The notes: generated from the sequence alone by a model not told the origin. 64,000 nucleotides of DNA from MFD04580-c1 sp963702995 (GCA_963702995.1 OY969783.1:3720001-3784000), one strand, 5' to 3'; positions 17,971 through 29,064 are shown, numbered from the stretch's first letter. A program made the numbers and translations.

Positions 17971-20900
17971 ATGAACATGCCCCGGCGTCCCGCCCGCCTT
18001 GCCGATCTCAAGGATGCTTTTTGTTGCTCGTGGAGCCCAACCCGGTGCCGGGCCGACCGACGCGCGGCGCGGCCCGTCGGCCGCCGCCGAGCGGCAGTTT
18101 GGGCGGGCGTTACCGCCCTCCCGCTCCTGGCGATGGCGGTTCGGCCGGCCGCTGTCCGGCCCAGCCGGCCAAGAGTGCGGCACCGGCCGCCAAGACGGGG
18201 CTGGACGCGCTGGACGACCGCGTGGTCATGACCGAGCTGTCTAAACGGCAACTCGATTCCCTCTTCAACCGCTACGTCGATGTCAACAAGGTTTCCAAGG
18301 AGGACGTGGACGCTTTCAAGGCGCTGCAATCCCTCTACGAGCTCAGCGCCGACAAGCCGATGGCCGAGCGGCGTCGCGTCGAATTGATTCGCCAGGCGCT
18401 CGGCGGCTTGAACAAGGTGCTGCCCACCATCAAGGACCCGCTGAAGCTCATGGATTACGCGGGGATCCTCGTCTCCAAGGGGATTGAGCCGGACATCAAC
18501 ATCCTCGAATACTGGGGCGAGAACCCCACGCTCCAGCAGCGATTGCGGCCGGTGACGGCGATCACCTCCCAGATGCTGAAACAGGTCGCGGTCGCCGCCA
18601 AAGCGGAGGCCGACTCGATCGAAAGCTCGATCCAGAACAACGACCCGCGCATCCCGCGCTGGGAGAAGCTCGACGCGATGAAGGACCAGGCGGTCTACGT
18701 TGACAACATGATCGCCTACTACGTCGCGATGTCGATTGACGTCTCCGGCCCCAACAAGATCAAGGGAATGGGGGAGCGGACCAAGATCGTCAACGACGCC
18801 GTCACCTACCTCAAGCAGTACGACAACCCCGCCCCCGAAGGCATCATGCCGATGATCCATAATCGGCTCGGCAAGCTGATGATGATCAAGGGAGATTACC
18901 CCGCGGCTCGCAAGTACTTCGATGCTGTGATCACCGGCCAGCTTGACCCGAAAAAGAAGATGGACCCGCGCCGACCGAGCTCCAGCAGTATGAGGCCCGC
19001 TACTTCGCGGTCGTCTGCGACTTGCTGGCGAAAAAAGCGGCCGACGCCGACAAGGGGCTGAAGGACCTGGTCGCCTGGCAGGCCCGGCTCGGCAAGAGCG
19101 AGTCGGATGGCGGCAAGGCGACGCAGACCGGCGTCACCGCCGCCAGCGATATGCTCCACTTCCGGATCCTGGCTCTCCAGACCGACCAGGCGACCGACGA
19201 AACCCAGCGGGCCAAGCTCGATCAGGAGGCCAGCGAGGTGCTGCGGGTGCTCGGCGAGCAACACCCCGAATATCGCGCCATCATCACGGAACAACTCGTC
19301 AGCCGCCTGTCCGACACCGAAAAACTGGACGGCAAGGGGACGGCCCTGCTCCAGGCGCTGATCGCCCGCGGGTCGGCCGAGAACTTCAAAGCCGCGGATC
19401 AGCCGGTGGACGAAAAGGTGATCGCGCGGGCCATCGAAGCCGCCCAGGCGCTGAGCACACGAAAAGAAGTGCCGCAGGCACAGGTGGAAGACGCGGCCCT
19501 GCTGATCCCCAACCTACAGGAGCGCCTCGGCCACCCCTACGAGGCGGCCAAGGCCTATCTGAGCTTCGCCGAAAGATACCCCAACGCCGCCAAGGCCGGC
19601 GACGCCGTGGATCGCGGGTTCTACCTCGCGTTCGAAACGGCCTTCCATCCCAAAGGAACGCCGCCAACCGACGCGAAGACGTTCTACGGCAAGGCGCTGA
19701 AGACCGCCGTCAGCCCCCCCTGGTCGCGCAAACAGTTGTACAACCGCTATGCCGACTGGCTCGTTCAGTACAACCAGCCGAAGGAAGCGATCAAGTACTA
19801 CCGAATGGTCGCCAAAGGCGACCCGAACGAACTGAACGCCCGGTTCTTTGAGTTGAAGCTGCTCAATGAGGAACTGAAAAATCCGAAGACCGACCCGGCG
19901 ACGCGGGCGAAGGACCTGACGGACTCGGCCGCGTTGATCGACGATGTGCGCCGGCTCGCGGCCGCGGCCCCGCAGAACGACCAGAACAAGTTTCGGCTCG
20001 CCTACACCACCCTCATCGGCGCGGACCTGGCCATCGAGCAGAAGCAGCCCGATCGGGCGCTGAAGCTGCTTCAGGGCTTCGACGCGCAGGCGAAGGCGGT
20101 CGCAAGGCAATCGGACCAGCTCCAGCAACTGGCGATCTTCTATCGAGCCCAGGCCTACATGGCCAACAAGCAGTTCGACAACGCCACGCGCGAGGTGGTC
20201 GAGCTGGCCAAGACCAGCCCCGATGCGGCAAAGAACCTCGCGTCCGAGCTGCTCGAGCGGCTTCACAGCGATTACGAGCGCTTCGCGGCCCAGGGACAGA
20301 AGACCGAGATGGCGGAAACGGCCAAGAACGAAGCCGACCTGACCGACTTCATGGTCCATTGGACGCGCTCGAGCAAGGATCCGAAGATCGCCAAACTGGT
20401 CCCCGCGTTCGAGATGTTCGACGCCAAGATCAAGCTGAACGCCGGCACCCTCGCCCAGGGCCCCGCCCACGACGCCCTCCTGAAGAAAGCGCTCGACGCC
20501 TCCCTTGCCATTCAACAGTCCGTCGATGCGCGCCTCGTCAGCGCGAAGAACCCCGACGACGAGAAACTCTCGCGCGACGCGGGCCTGATCGTCGCACTGT
20601 CGCAGTTCGAGCTCAAAGACTACGCGGCCGCCCAGACGAGCCTGGCCACCCTGATCCGTGACGGAAAAGTCGGCAACGCCCAGTTCTCGGCAAGCGACCC
20701 GGCCAAGCCCGGCGAGTTTAAGCTCGTTGACAACCCGATCTACTGGGAGGCTTACTACAAGTGGCTCCGCTCCAAGACAGAGCTCGCTAAGGCCGACCCG
20801 AAGAGCGCCGGCAACGACAGCATGCTGGAGAGCGCCCGCGTCATCCTGAAGCGGCTGATCATCAGCAACGGCGGCCAGCCCGGCGGTGACAAGTGGCAGC

Positions 20901-21091
20901 CGCAATTCGCCGAGCTTCGCAAAGAGCTGCTCCCCAACTGGGATCCCTCTGTGGCGGCGACGACGTTGCCGTCCGCGGCCTCAGACCCGGCGACGCAGCC
21001 CACGCCGCAGACGCCACCGCTCGCCGGCGCCGGCAAGCCCGAGACGGACCGGGGCCCGCAAACCCAGCCCAGCACGTCCCGATCGAAATGA
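17971..21091 (+). CDS. large exported TPR-type repeat protein (two frameshifts)
   Basis: Three successive frames join into one protein of about 1,040 residues if single missing bases are restored near 18158 and 18972. The N-terminus (ATG 17971) has a long Arg-rich leader then a hydrophobic AVWAGVTALPLLAMAVRPAA, best read as a signal peptide cleaved before an Ala/Pro linker. The remainder is all-helical, with TPR-like pairs (RLGKLMMIKGDYPAARKYFD, RYADWLVQYNQPKEAIKYYR, AIFYRAQAYMANKQFDNATR). The C-terminal 50 residues are Pro/Thr-rich. No catalytic motif is seen. It may be a periplasmic scaffold; the exact role is unknown. A terminator-like hairpin follows. Confidence 0.75.
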
Positions 21092-21107
21092 GCTCCCGGC
21101 CACTCGC

Positions 21108-21136
21108 GGGGCACGCACAGCCGCGGTGCGTGCCCC
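21108..21136 (+). terminator. hairpin after the TPR gene
   Basis: GGGGCACGCAC (21108-21118) pairs perfectly with GTGCGTGCCCC (21126-21136). No T tract follows, so it may be a REP element rather than a terminator. Confidence 0.5.
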
Positions 21137-21227
21137 TGCAAGGTTCCACCGGCGATCGTGGCGGCGATTTTCTCCATCTCGCGGTACTCCAGGCGGGGTG
21201 TGAAGCATCAACTCTGGGACTGCTCGC

Positions 21228-21282
21228 TCCGAAGTTCCCTCTCTATCCCTCCCCCCGGACTGCCGGGAAAGGGGGCAACACC
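21228..21282. repeat. CCCTCTCCCGG-family repeat, copy 2
   Basis: Short version of the palindromic family at 2205-2334: CCCTCTCTATCCCTCCCCCC then CCGGGAAAGGGGG. Confidence 0.45.
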
Positions 21283-21382
21283 TGATCCGCCACGATCGTC
21301 CGCTCCACCACACGCTATGGGCGGCCGCGCCGCTCGCTTCTCATTGGGGCTGGTCGCGCGTACAACTCCCCGCTCGATCTTG

Positions 21383-22687
21383 ATGCGACGCGGCCGAAAC
21401 GGCGGACACTTGATCCGGGACGATGTGACACAGCTTGCGCAAACCGCCACCCCGCCCCGTTCAACGGGGCTGACGGCCCTCTACTGCGCCGAAGGCTTCG
21501 CCTCGGCCGCCGGGTCGCTTATGGGGTTCGGCGTCTACTTCTTCACCACCCACCGGTTCCACTGGGGGCCGGGTCGAAACTTCCTCTTCGCCGGGACACA
21601 GGGCGCGGTCTATATCTGCGGCGCATTGGCGGCCGATCGTCTCACGCGGCTATTCCCGAGCCCGCGCCGGGCGTTTCGGCTGCTCCAAGTAGTCCTGGCC
21701 GCCCTCGCCTGTCTCGCGGCCGCCGCGCTCTCCACGCCCCCGATCGCCGTCGCACTCTTGCTTTGCTACACCTTCACGATCGCGATCTGCTGGCCGATTA
21801 TCGAGAGCCTTATCGCCGCGAACGGGCCACCCGCCGCCATGGCGCGACGGGTGACGGTCTATAGCTTTGTCTGGTCGGCCACCGGCGCGGTCGTCATCGC
21901 GCTGGAGGGGACGCTGATCGAGGCGTGGCAGCCGCTGGTCCTGTTTGTCGCCGCGGCCGCGAACCTGGCGACAGCGGTGGCGACGGGCCTCGCTCCCGAG
22001 CAGGGGGCGGCGGCGGCCGCCAGCCTTACGTCTACGCTCGCCCACCCCGCGCCCGAGCCGGAGCTGTTGCGCGTCCGGCAGCGGGCGCTGTGGGTCAGCC
22101 GGCTTTCGCTGCCGGCCGCGTATGCGGTGATCTTCGGCCTGATGCCGCTGATGCCGTCGCTGGAAGTCATGCGGCGGTTCGACACGCGGGAACAGACGCT
22201 GATCAGCAGCGCGTGGCTGGTGTCGCGCTGGGTGACATTCGGGCTTCTGGCGGCGACGGCCTGGTGGCATACCCGCCCGCGCGCCCTGCTGGTGGCATCG
22301 GTGCTGATGCTGGCCGCGTTCCTGGGGACGACGATGCCCCCCTCGCACTTTTGGGCCGGCGCCTCGCCGGCGTTCGACCTGGGCGCGATGCTCGCCTGGC
22401 AGGTGGCGCTGGGCGCGTCGCAGGGGATGATCTACTCCGGCAGCCTCTACTTCGGCATGGTCTTAAGCGACGGAAGCACCGAGCACGGCGGCTACCACGA
22501 AGCGCTGATCGGCGCGGGCTGGGTCCTGGGGCCGCTCGCTGGAGCCTTGACGCAATGGGCGCGGCCCGGCGATGTAGGCCTGGGCGTGGCGGCCGTCGGC
22601 ACCGTCGTCGGAGTCAGCGTCCTGGCCACGGCGGTCGCCGCCTTCGCGAAAACATCGAAGCGGACGAGCGGTACGCAAGTCGGTTGA
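21383..22687 (+). CDS. MFS transporter
   Basis: About 434 residues from the ATG at 21383; an ATG at 21317 is also possible and neither has a strong ribosome site. About eleven to twelve hydrophobic segments are visible (for example ALLLCYTFTIAICWPIIESL and ALLVASVLMLAAFLGT). The order and pattern fit the major facilitator superfamily, including a polar loop after the sixth segment (PEQGAAAAASLTSTLAHPAP). The substrate is unknown. A 113-base repeat follows directly after the stop. Confidence 0.75.
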   Translation: MRRGRNGGHLIRDDVTQLAQTATPPRSTGLTALYCAEGFASAAGSLMGFGVYFFTTHRFHWGPGRNFLFAGTQGAVYICGALAADRLTRLFPSPRRAFRLLQVVLAALACLAAAALSTPPIAVALLLCYTFTIAICWPIIESLIAANGPPAAMARRVTVYSFVWSATGAVVIALEGTLIEAWQPLVLFVAAAANLATAVATGLAPEQGAAAAASLTSTLAHPAPEPELLRVRQRALWVSRLSLPAAYAVIFGLMPLMPSLEVMRRFDTREQTLISSAWLVSRWVTFGLLAATAWWHTRPRALLVASVLMLAAFLGTTMPPSHFWAGASPAFDLGAMLAWQVALGASQGMIYSGSLYFGMVLSDGSTEHGGYHEALIGAGWVLGPLAGALTQWARPGDVGLGVAAVGTVVGVSVLATAVAAFAKTSKRTSGTQVG

Positions 22688-22697
22688 AGAGGCGCTG

Positions 22698-22810
22698 AAC
22701 GAGCCGCGCCCGTGAGGAAGCGGGGCCCGCCGCAGGCGGGCATCAACGCCCACCGAACCAGCTCAGTCGCCGGGTACGGCGACTGCCCGCTTCCTGACTT
22801 TCGCGGCTCG
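22698..22810. repeat. 113-base dispersed palindromic repeat, copy 2
   Basis: Same orientation as 11672-11784 and highly similar: AACGAGCCGCGCCCGTGAGG at the left, GCGGCTCG at the right. It begins 11 bases after the MFS stop. Confidence 0.85.
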
Positions 22811-22856
22811 TCGCGCGGCCGTCTGTCGATATTTCACCTCTTTTGACGGAGCTTCG

Positions 22857-24146
22857 ATGGCGCAAGCTGACACCGTATCGACCCCGGGGCGCTGGGCCTT
22901 GTTATTGGCGATCACGGCACTCCTGACGGCGCTGCCGACGGTCGCCGCGGCCCTGGGGGCGGAGCTTCGCGTGGGGGACTCAGGCTCCGTGCCCGACCCG
23001 GCGCGGTTTGACGACGCCTACCCGGACATGAAGGAATGGGCGGCCGCAGGCGTGCGCGGCGGGATCCCGGCGCGGGGGGAACTGAAGGTCATCCAGACGC
23101 TCAAGCCGGGCGACGACATCCAGGCGGCGATCGACAAGGCCGGCCCGGCGGGCGGCGTCGTGCTGCTTTCGGCGGGGACGTACCCGGTGGAGCGGCGGCT
23201 GACCTTGCGGGATAACGTGGTGCTACGGGGCGAATCGAGAGAGGCGGCCGTCCTCGAGTGCCGGATGACGGCCGCCCACTCCGGCGACGACGCGGTCACT
23301 GTCTGGGTCGGCGGAGCTCGCCACGCCGGGCTGGAAGACCTGACGATCCAGCATCAGGCCGTCGCGAAGCTCGGCCTGGCCGCCTATCAGGAAAAGGTGG
23401 CCGGCGCCGTCAACGATCCCAAGGGAGCGACGAACTTGTTCGTTGGCGGTGTACAGTTTCAGAAAGCGCAGGACTGCTGGGTGGATCGGTGCAACATCGT
23501 CCATTCCGGCACGCGGCCGCTCATCGCCCAGGGGGCGTACCTGACGATCCGGGACACGCTGATCGACGGCGCGCTCAACAAAGGCGAGGGCGCCGACCCG
23601 GGCGGCAGCGGGACGGCGTCCTTCCCGTGCGACCGGGGGCTGATCTACAACTGCGCGTTCAAGCACCTGCGTCACGGGATGCTGATGCACGGGAGCTTGT
23701 CCGGAGCGCCCTGCCGCTACAACGTCATCCTCGACTGCAACGTCGAAGGGGATATCGATTTCCACGGGAATCGGCAGGACGAGGGGCACAACCTGTTCGA
23801 GGGCGCCTTGGCCCACGCGCCGCGCTGGCACGGATGGCCCGCCTGGAGCTACTGGCGGCGGGCCGACATCGGGCCGGACAACCTCGTCTACAAGAGCATC
23901 GGCTGGGGCGGCCCCGGCAAGGATCCCTTCGCCTCCACCGACCCGGAAAAAGTCTACACCTACACCGGGATTCGCGACCCCAACGACCTTCCAGCCCTTG
24001 ACAAGGCCCCGCCCCGCGCGGGGACGTTGTACGCGGTGACCGGCGCCCGCCCGACGCGGCCGGATGCGTATCGGCCCTTCCCCAAAACTGCGGCCGAGGC
24101 CTCCCACCTGCTGGAGGAACGAATGTTGAAAAGCCCTGTGAAGTGA
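22857..24146 (+). CDS. secreted parallel beta-helix protein
   Basis: A 429-residue protein with a signal peptide (GRWALLLAITALLTALPTVAAA). Residues about 75-110 are PGDDIQAAIDKAGPAGGVVL followed by LSAGTYPVERRLTLRDNVVL, the entry of a right-handed beta-helix as in pectate lyases and polygalacturonases. Following coils include LEDLTIQHQAVAK, WVDRCNIVHSGTRPL and YNCAFKHLRHGMLM. The likely role is recognition or cleavage of a polysaccharide, outside the cytoplasm. No specific catalytic set can be assigned. It is flanked by two repeat elements and ends before a hairpin shared with glmS. Confidence 0.8.
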   Translation: MAQADTVSTPGRWALLLAITALLTALPTVAAALGAELRVGDSGSVPDPARFDDAYPDMKEWAAAGVRGGIPARGELKVIQTLKPGDDIQAAIDKAGPAGGVVLLSAGTYPVERRLTLRDNVVLRGESREAAVLECRMTAAHSGDDAVTVWVGGARHAGLEDLTIQHQAVAKLGLAAYQEKVAGAVNDPKGATNLFVGGVQFQKAQDCWVDRCNIVHSGTRPLIAQGAYLTIRDTLIDGALNKGEGADPGGSGTASFPCDRGLIYNCAFKHLRHGMLMHGSLSGAPCRYNVILDCNVEGDIDFHGNRQDEGHNLFEGALAHAPRWHGWPAWSYWRRADIGPDNLVYKSIGWGGPGKDPFASTDPEKVYTYTGIRDPNDLPALDKAPPRAGTLYAVTGARPTRPDAYRPFPKTAAEASHLLEERMLKSPVK

Positions 24147-24183
24147 GCGGTGGCGAAAAACGGCGCCCTGCCGATCTTGAAAG

Positions 24184-24240
24184 TAGGGCGTGCTTCACCA
24201 CGCCGCCACACGATCGTGGCGTAGTGAACCATGCCCTACG
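24184..24240. terminator. convergent hairpin between the beta-helix gene and glmS
   Basis: GTAGGGCGTGCTTCACCACG pairs imperfectly with CGTAGTGAACCATGCCCTAC over 22 positions. It lies between two converging genes, so it may stop both. A weaker relative occurs at 47872-47922. Confidence 0.6.
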
Positions 24241-24266
24241 TCAGACGGCCGCGGCACACGGCGACT

Positions 24267-26156
24267 TCACTCCACCGTGACGCTTTTCGCCAGGTTGCGG
24301 GGCTTATCGACGTTGCAACCGCGGACGACGGCGGCGTGGTAGGCGAGCAATTGAAGGGGGACGACGCTCAACAGGGGCTGGAGCGGCTCGATCGCGTCGG
24401 GGATGTAGATGACGTGGTCGCTGTATCGCCGGATGTGCGCGTCCCCTTCCGTGGCGACCGCGATCACCACGCCGCCGCGGGCACGCACTTCCTCGATGTT
24501 GCTGATCACCTTCTCGTATTGCACGCCCTTGGTCGCGACGAAGACCACCGGCATCCCTTCGCTGATCAGCGCGATCGGGCCGTGCTTCATCTCGGCGGCC
24601 GGCATCCCTTCGGCATGGATGTAACTGATTTCCTTCAGCTTCAGCGCCCCTTCCAGAGCGATCGGGTAGTGATAACCGCGGCCGAGGAAGAGCCAGTTCT
24701 CCCGCTCGCAGAACTTCGTCGCGATCGTCTTCACCACGTCGCTCTGCTCGAGCACCCGCTGCATCTGGTCGGGGATCGCACACAGGCCGCTGATGATCTC
24801 ATGGCACTGCTGCTGGCTCATGAAGCGGCGGCGGCCGACATAGGTCGAGAGCATCGCCAGGCAGGCGATCTGACACGTGAACGCCTTGGTGCTGGCGACG
24901 CCGATCTCCGGCCCGGCGTGAAGGTAGATGCCGCCGTCGGTCTCGCGGGCGATCGTCGAGCCGACGACGTTGATGATGCCAAGCCCCATTGCCCCTTTTT
25001 CTTTCCCTTCCCGAAGCGCGGCGAGGGTGTCGGCCGTCTCGCCCGACTGGCTGATCGCGACGATGACCGTCTCTTCCTCCACCAGCGGGTTGCGATACCG
25101 AAACTCGCTGGCGTAAGTCGCTTCAGTGACGACCTTGGCCAGGTCTTCCATCAGGTAATCGCCGACCAGCGCGGCATGCCAGGCCGTCCCCTGGCCGGTC
25201 AGGATGTAGCGGCGGGCGCTGATGAGTTTTCGAGCCCGGTCGGAGAGGCCGCCGAGGACGATCCGCCCTTCACGCTGCTCGGCACGGCCGCGAAGGCAGT
25301 TGCGCAGCGCCGCCGGCTGCTCGAAGATCTCCTTGAGCATGAAATGCTCGTACCCGCCCAGCTCGTACTCCTCGAGCTTGTTCTCGAGCTGGCTGACGAC
25401 GGGGGAGACCTCGATGTCGTCGATCGTGGTGGTGTGGAAGCTTAGGTCCTCAGAGTCGTTCCCGGCGTTGAGAACCGCCATCTCGTTGTCGTTCAGGTAG
25501 ACGACCTGGCTGGTGTGCTCGACAATCGCGCTCGCGTCGGAGGCGACGACATATTCGTCCTTGCCGACGCCGATGATCAGCGGGCTCCCCTTACGGGCGA
25601 CAACCATCGTCCGCGGCTCATCACGGCAGATCACGGCGATGCCGTAGGTCCCCTCGACCTCGTGCAGCGCCGCCTGCACCGCGCGCTGAAGGATGGACGT
25701 CCCGACCGGCAGATGATTGCGTGCCTGGATCTCGGTGTAGAGGTCGCCGATCAGGACGGCGAGCACTTCGGTGTCGGTCTGGCTGGTGAAGGTGTGCCCT
25801 TTTTCAGTCAGGAACTGCTTGAGGGCCGCGTAGTTCTCGATGATGCCGTTGTGGACCACGGCGACGCGGCCGGTATCGTCGATGTGCGGGTGGGCGTTCA
25901 CCTCGTTGGGAGCGCCATGGGTCGCCCAGCGGGTGTGGGCCATCCCCAGGCGCGACTCGGGGAGAGCCCCCGCGCCACGCAGCGATTCTTCAAGGACCGA
26001 GATGCGCCCCACCGCGCGCCGAAGGTGCAGCGCCCCGACACGATCGATCACGGCGATGCCCGCCGAGTCATACCCACGGTATTCCAGGCGCTTCAGACCT
26101 TCGATCAGCAGTGGAACGGCCGTCTTACGTCCCACATAGGCCACAATCCCACACAT
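24267..26156 (-). CDS. glmS: glutamine--fructose-6-phosphate aminotransferase (isomerizing)
   Basis: Makes glucosamine-6-phosphate for cell-wall and LPS precursors. 629 residues and intact. It begins MCGIVAYVGRKTAV, with Cys2 becoming the N-terminal nucleophile of the class II glutaminase domain (residues 1 to about 220), which also has RWATHGAPNEVNAHPH and HNGIIENYAALK. The two SIS isomerase domains follow (SQSGETADTLAALREGKEKG; GRGYHYPIALEGALKLKEIS), and the protein ends with the usual DKPRNLAKSVTVE. A 480-base spacer lies upstream; nothing resembling the glmS ribozyme was seen there, but the fold cannot be searched by eye. Confidence 0.98.
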   Translation of the reverse strand: MCGIVAYVGRKTAVPLLIEGLKRLEYRGYDSAGIAVIDRVGALHLRRAVGRISVLEESLRGAGALPESRLGMAHTRWATHGAPNEVNAHPHIDDTGRVAVVHNGIIENYAALKQFLTEKGHTFTSQTDTEVLAVLIGDLYTEIQARNHLPVGTSILQRAVQAALHEVEGTYGIAVICRDEPRTMVVARKGSPLIIGVGKDEYVVASDASAIVEHTSQVVYLNDNEMAVLNAGNDSEDLSFHTTTIDDIEVSPVVSQLENKLEEYELGGYEHFMLKEIFEQPAALRNCLRGRAEQREGRIVLGGLSDRARKLISARRYILTGQGTAWHAALVGDYLMEDLAKVVTEATYASEFRYRNPLVEEETVIVAISQSGETADTLAALREGKEKGAMGLGIINVVGSTIARETDGGIYLHAGPEIGVASTKAFTCQIACLAMLSTYVGRRRFMSQQQCHEIISGLCAIPDQMQRVLEQSDVVKTIATKFCERENWLFLGRGYHYPIALEGALKLKEISYIHAEGMPAAEMKHGPIALISEGMPVVFVATKGVQYEKVISNIEEVRARGGVVIAVATEGDAHIRRYSDHVIYIPDAIEPLQPLLSVVPLQLLAYHAAVVRGCNVDKPRNLAKSVTVE

Positions 26157-26636
26157 GCGATTCCTTTCGTGCGCGGCGAGCCAGTCCGTTCCGCGCCCCT
26201 TCCTACGGCGGCCGTGGGGCCGCCGGACATCAACGAACCCTCAAGCGCCGCAACGTCCGCAGGGGGAATGTCAGCGTCGGAGGGGCGTCGTGTTTCCGTG
26301 GGACAATCAGGGAGAACAGAGCTCGCCACATCCTGCCGCCAAATCGTATCGACGATGCGGCGTCTCGGCGTCTCGATGATGACGGCTTTTGTCTTCGGAG
26401 CGTCGTCAGACGTTTAAGACGGAGTTCGCGCGGCTGTCAGACGTGGTGACTTTACATCACTGGGCAGCGGGTGCAATCCACAGCTTGACTTCGGCGGGAG
26501 GTTCGCAACGCCTAAAGCTCTCACAAGTCATTTGATTGCAAGATTTTAAGATTCGTGCAACGTTCAACGCGAAGAAGGCATAACTCAACAGCCCGTGCGG
26601 ACGGCCTCCGGCGTCAAAAGCGCCCCGGTCGCGCCA
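26157..26636. other. 480-base spacer upstream of glmS
   Basis: Less GC-rich in its second half (for example ATTGCAAGATTTTAAGATTC near 26534). No gene, hairpin terminator or repeat recognised. Probably contains the glmS promoter and the end of the pseudopilin transcript. Confidence 0.4.
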
Positions 26637-27427
26637 TCACTTGCTCGGGTCGTAATGGAACGGCGTGTGGAGATCGCTTCGAGACATGAATTCGGCATGA
26701 CCGTCGACGAATCCGACGTTGCCACGACGATCGCCGTTTTGGGAGATGCCGGTGGTCGGGTCGTCCGGAAGATGCTTCGGCCGATCGTGGCGAACAGCTA
26801 GCAGATTGATTCCGGACCCTTGGGGAAGCGTCCCATAGCCGTCGTCGATGGTTGCTTCGTCTTCCTCGAATATAAGGCATTTGTCGGATGAGTTTCGAAT
26901 TCGTGCCAGCGGCAGCATCCGCTGTGGCAACGTTCCGCCATAGTTTGTTACGGTGTCTACGAGCATCGAATTCATGGAGTAACTGAAGGGATACGGACCT
27001 TGCGCTGGGCTATTCGTCCGGGTGCGACCGCGAAGCTCGTTGTAAGGGTCGGTCGGGCACGTCAAAATCTGGGGGTTCACCGGCCGCCCGAGGTATGGCG
27101 CGATCGCCGAATCGTCAATATTGGTGATGCGGTCAGCCTGCCAAAAGATCCAGTCATCCATCCGTTCGGGGCTGATCTTCGCCTCGTAAGGGAGAGTCCC
27201 CTTGTTCGCGATGGCGTACATCGAGAACGCGCCGACAATTTGCTTGATATTACTCAGGCACTTTACCTGCTTCGCCTGTTCGCGCGCCTGCTGAGCGACG
27301 GAAGCAGGATGCTGACGAGCAACGCAATGATCCCGATCACGACGAGCAACTCGACCAGGGTGAACGCTGGGCGATGCCGGAGACGGGCCGAATCGGCTCG
27401 GCACGGCGACACAGTTTGATTTCCCAT
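26637..27427 (-). CDS. type II/IV pseudopilin-like protein 1 (frameshifted)
   Basis: Start at 27427 (MGNQTVSPC). It has a type III prepilin signal: FTLVELLVVIGIIALLVSIL, cleaved before the Phe, with Glu at position 5. A single missing G near 27290 restores SRAREQAKQVKCLSNIKQI. The body has a short Cys-bearing head (LTCPTDPYNELRG) and the C-terminal GNVGFVDGHAEFMSR, the motif of the planctomycete-specific DUF1559-type pseudopilins. Corrected length 263 residues. The next gene upstream on the same strand is a close paralogue. Probable surface or periplasmic fibre subunit; the partner ATPases may be those at 39-45 kb. Confidence 0.88.
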
Positions 27428-27695
27428 GGTAGGTTCCTTACGTCGAATGACCACTTCCTGATCGCAGGGCCCGACACGACATGCAGAGAAAACTCGGAAG
27501 CGGTAGCGCGAGCGGCCGGCCGACACACAACGCAACCGACCGCCGCCTAACTTGTTATAACATCCTGCCAAGAAGTCATGCTCGGGTCAACTGGAAACAT
27601 TAGAGGATTTGCCTCGCCTCCACCGGGCGATCGAAGCGGCCGGTGGAGGCCGTAACATATTGACGATCAAGATAGTTATGGAAAGAGCAATCGAA

Positions 27696-28528
27696 CTATT
27701 CGTAAGGATTGAGGTGTCCGTGATAATGAATGTAAACACGCGTTGCGTACTCGGCGTGCCCATCGACAAAGGCGGCGTTCCCGCGTCGGTCGGCGTTCGG
27801 CATGGGCGCTCCGATCGCAACAGAGTCTGAAACGCCTTTGCGGTCGTGCCGAATCGCGAGCAGATCGTGATTTAGCGGATCGGTGGATCCGGCCGGGTAC
27901 GGCGCGCCGGTGTCGTCGCACTGAGGCGCAGACCAGTGGCCATCGTTGATCGTCAGCTCCGTCTCTTCAACCAGCAACACCTTCTCGGTCGAGTTGCGAA
28001 TCTGCGCGATCCTGGGGCTGGTTGACGTGGAGCCACTCAGCTTCACGTTCATCGAGTAGCTGTACCGGTAGTACCCACCCAAGGCCGCTCCGCCCGACGA
28101 TTGCCGCTGCATCGGATCGTCAATTGGGCAGAGAAAGACCCCGATGTTGAAGTGACCGACATACTTGGCAATTGCCGACTCCTCCGGGTCCGGGGCGTTC
28201 GGGCGACCGGGCGAGCCAGCGACGGCGCCGGCCGCCACTGGAGTCTCTTGCCACCAGATCCAATCCTCATCGCGCGGGCCAAGCCCGCCGTAGGGAGCAT
28301 CGAACGGATAGCGCCCCTTGTTGTCGCCCGTATACATCTGGAAGGCCATGCCCAACTGACGGAGGTTACTCATGCACTTGATCTGGGCCGCCTGTTGACG
28401 CGCCCGGCTGAGCGTCGGCAGCAGAATGCTCACCAGAAGGGCGATGATGCCGATCACGACAGGAGTTCGACGAGCGTAAAGCCCTTGGGGAGCGCCCGTC
28501 GAGACCGGAACGAAAGGTCATGTTTCAT
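27696..28528 (-). CDS. type II/IV pseudopilin-like protein 2 (frameshifted)
   Basis: Start at 28528 (MKHDLSFRSRRALPKGFT). The prepilin motif GFTLVELL is interrupted: a missing base near 28459 makes a stop, and restoring it gives VVIGIIALLVSILLP and one frame of 277 residues. The rest shows the same pattern as its neighbour: RARQQAAQIKCMSNLRQLG, an aromatic region with LCPIDDPMQRQ, and GNAAFVDGHAEYATR near the end. The two genes are separated by about 270 bases with no other gene, so they may be co-expressed duplicates. Confidence 0.88.
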
Positions 28529-29064
28529 CGTAGATCTCGCCTTTCGGGCACGAGCGGTTCGCTGCTGCTGACTGAAGTGCTCCAACTTTCGACGCCGCCG
28601 GGCGTGTTCACGCCCTTGGGCCAATCAATAATACTTGTTGTCCATGATGGCGCGGCAGTCAGAGGCGATTTTTTTACGGAGCCCCGCCTGGGCCCGCCGA
28701 ACCCTGCGACGGGCCTGCGGTTCTCGCGTTGTCGGCGCGGCAATCGCGCTGAACCGGAAGCAGCATCCGTCCTCCTCATCGGCTCCCACACAAAGCCGAC
28801 GGGGGCGTCGTTTTTTCCAAAGGCCCCGCGCGTTCTAGGTCGTTCAGGCGGCTTGCCGAAGGACCGTCACGCCGCCCGAACACCCAGGAGCCGAATTACG
28901 ATTGTTGCGGCCGGCATAGCTGCTAGAATTCTGCTCGCACGATCGGGGGCGGCCGGGTCGCCCGAGGGCCGCACGATGACGGAACTTTCCACCGTCGTGC
29001 TCCGTGTCGAAACAGTGGGATTCTAAGCGCGAGAAGAATCGATCCCTGAGCGAGCGAGGTCTCC
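28529..29064. other. 536-base divergent intergenic region
   Basis: Between the divergent pseudopilin (minus) and the Gln-rich membrane gene (plus). Open frames exist on both strands but have no family resemblance. It should hold two promoters. Confidence 0.4.

Noticed and set aside
26157..26636. glmS ribozyme or riboswitch upstream of glmS
   Set aside because: No recognisable ribozyme core by eye; a covariance search would be needed to exclude it fully.
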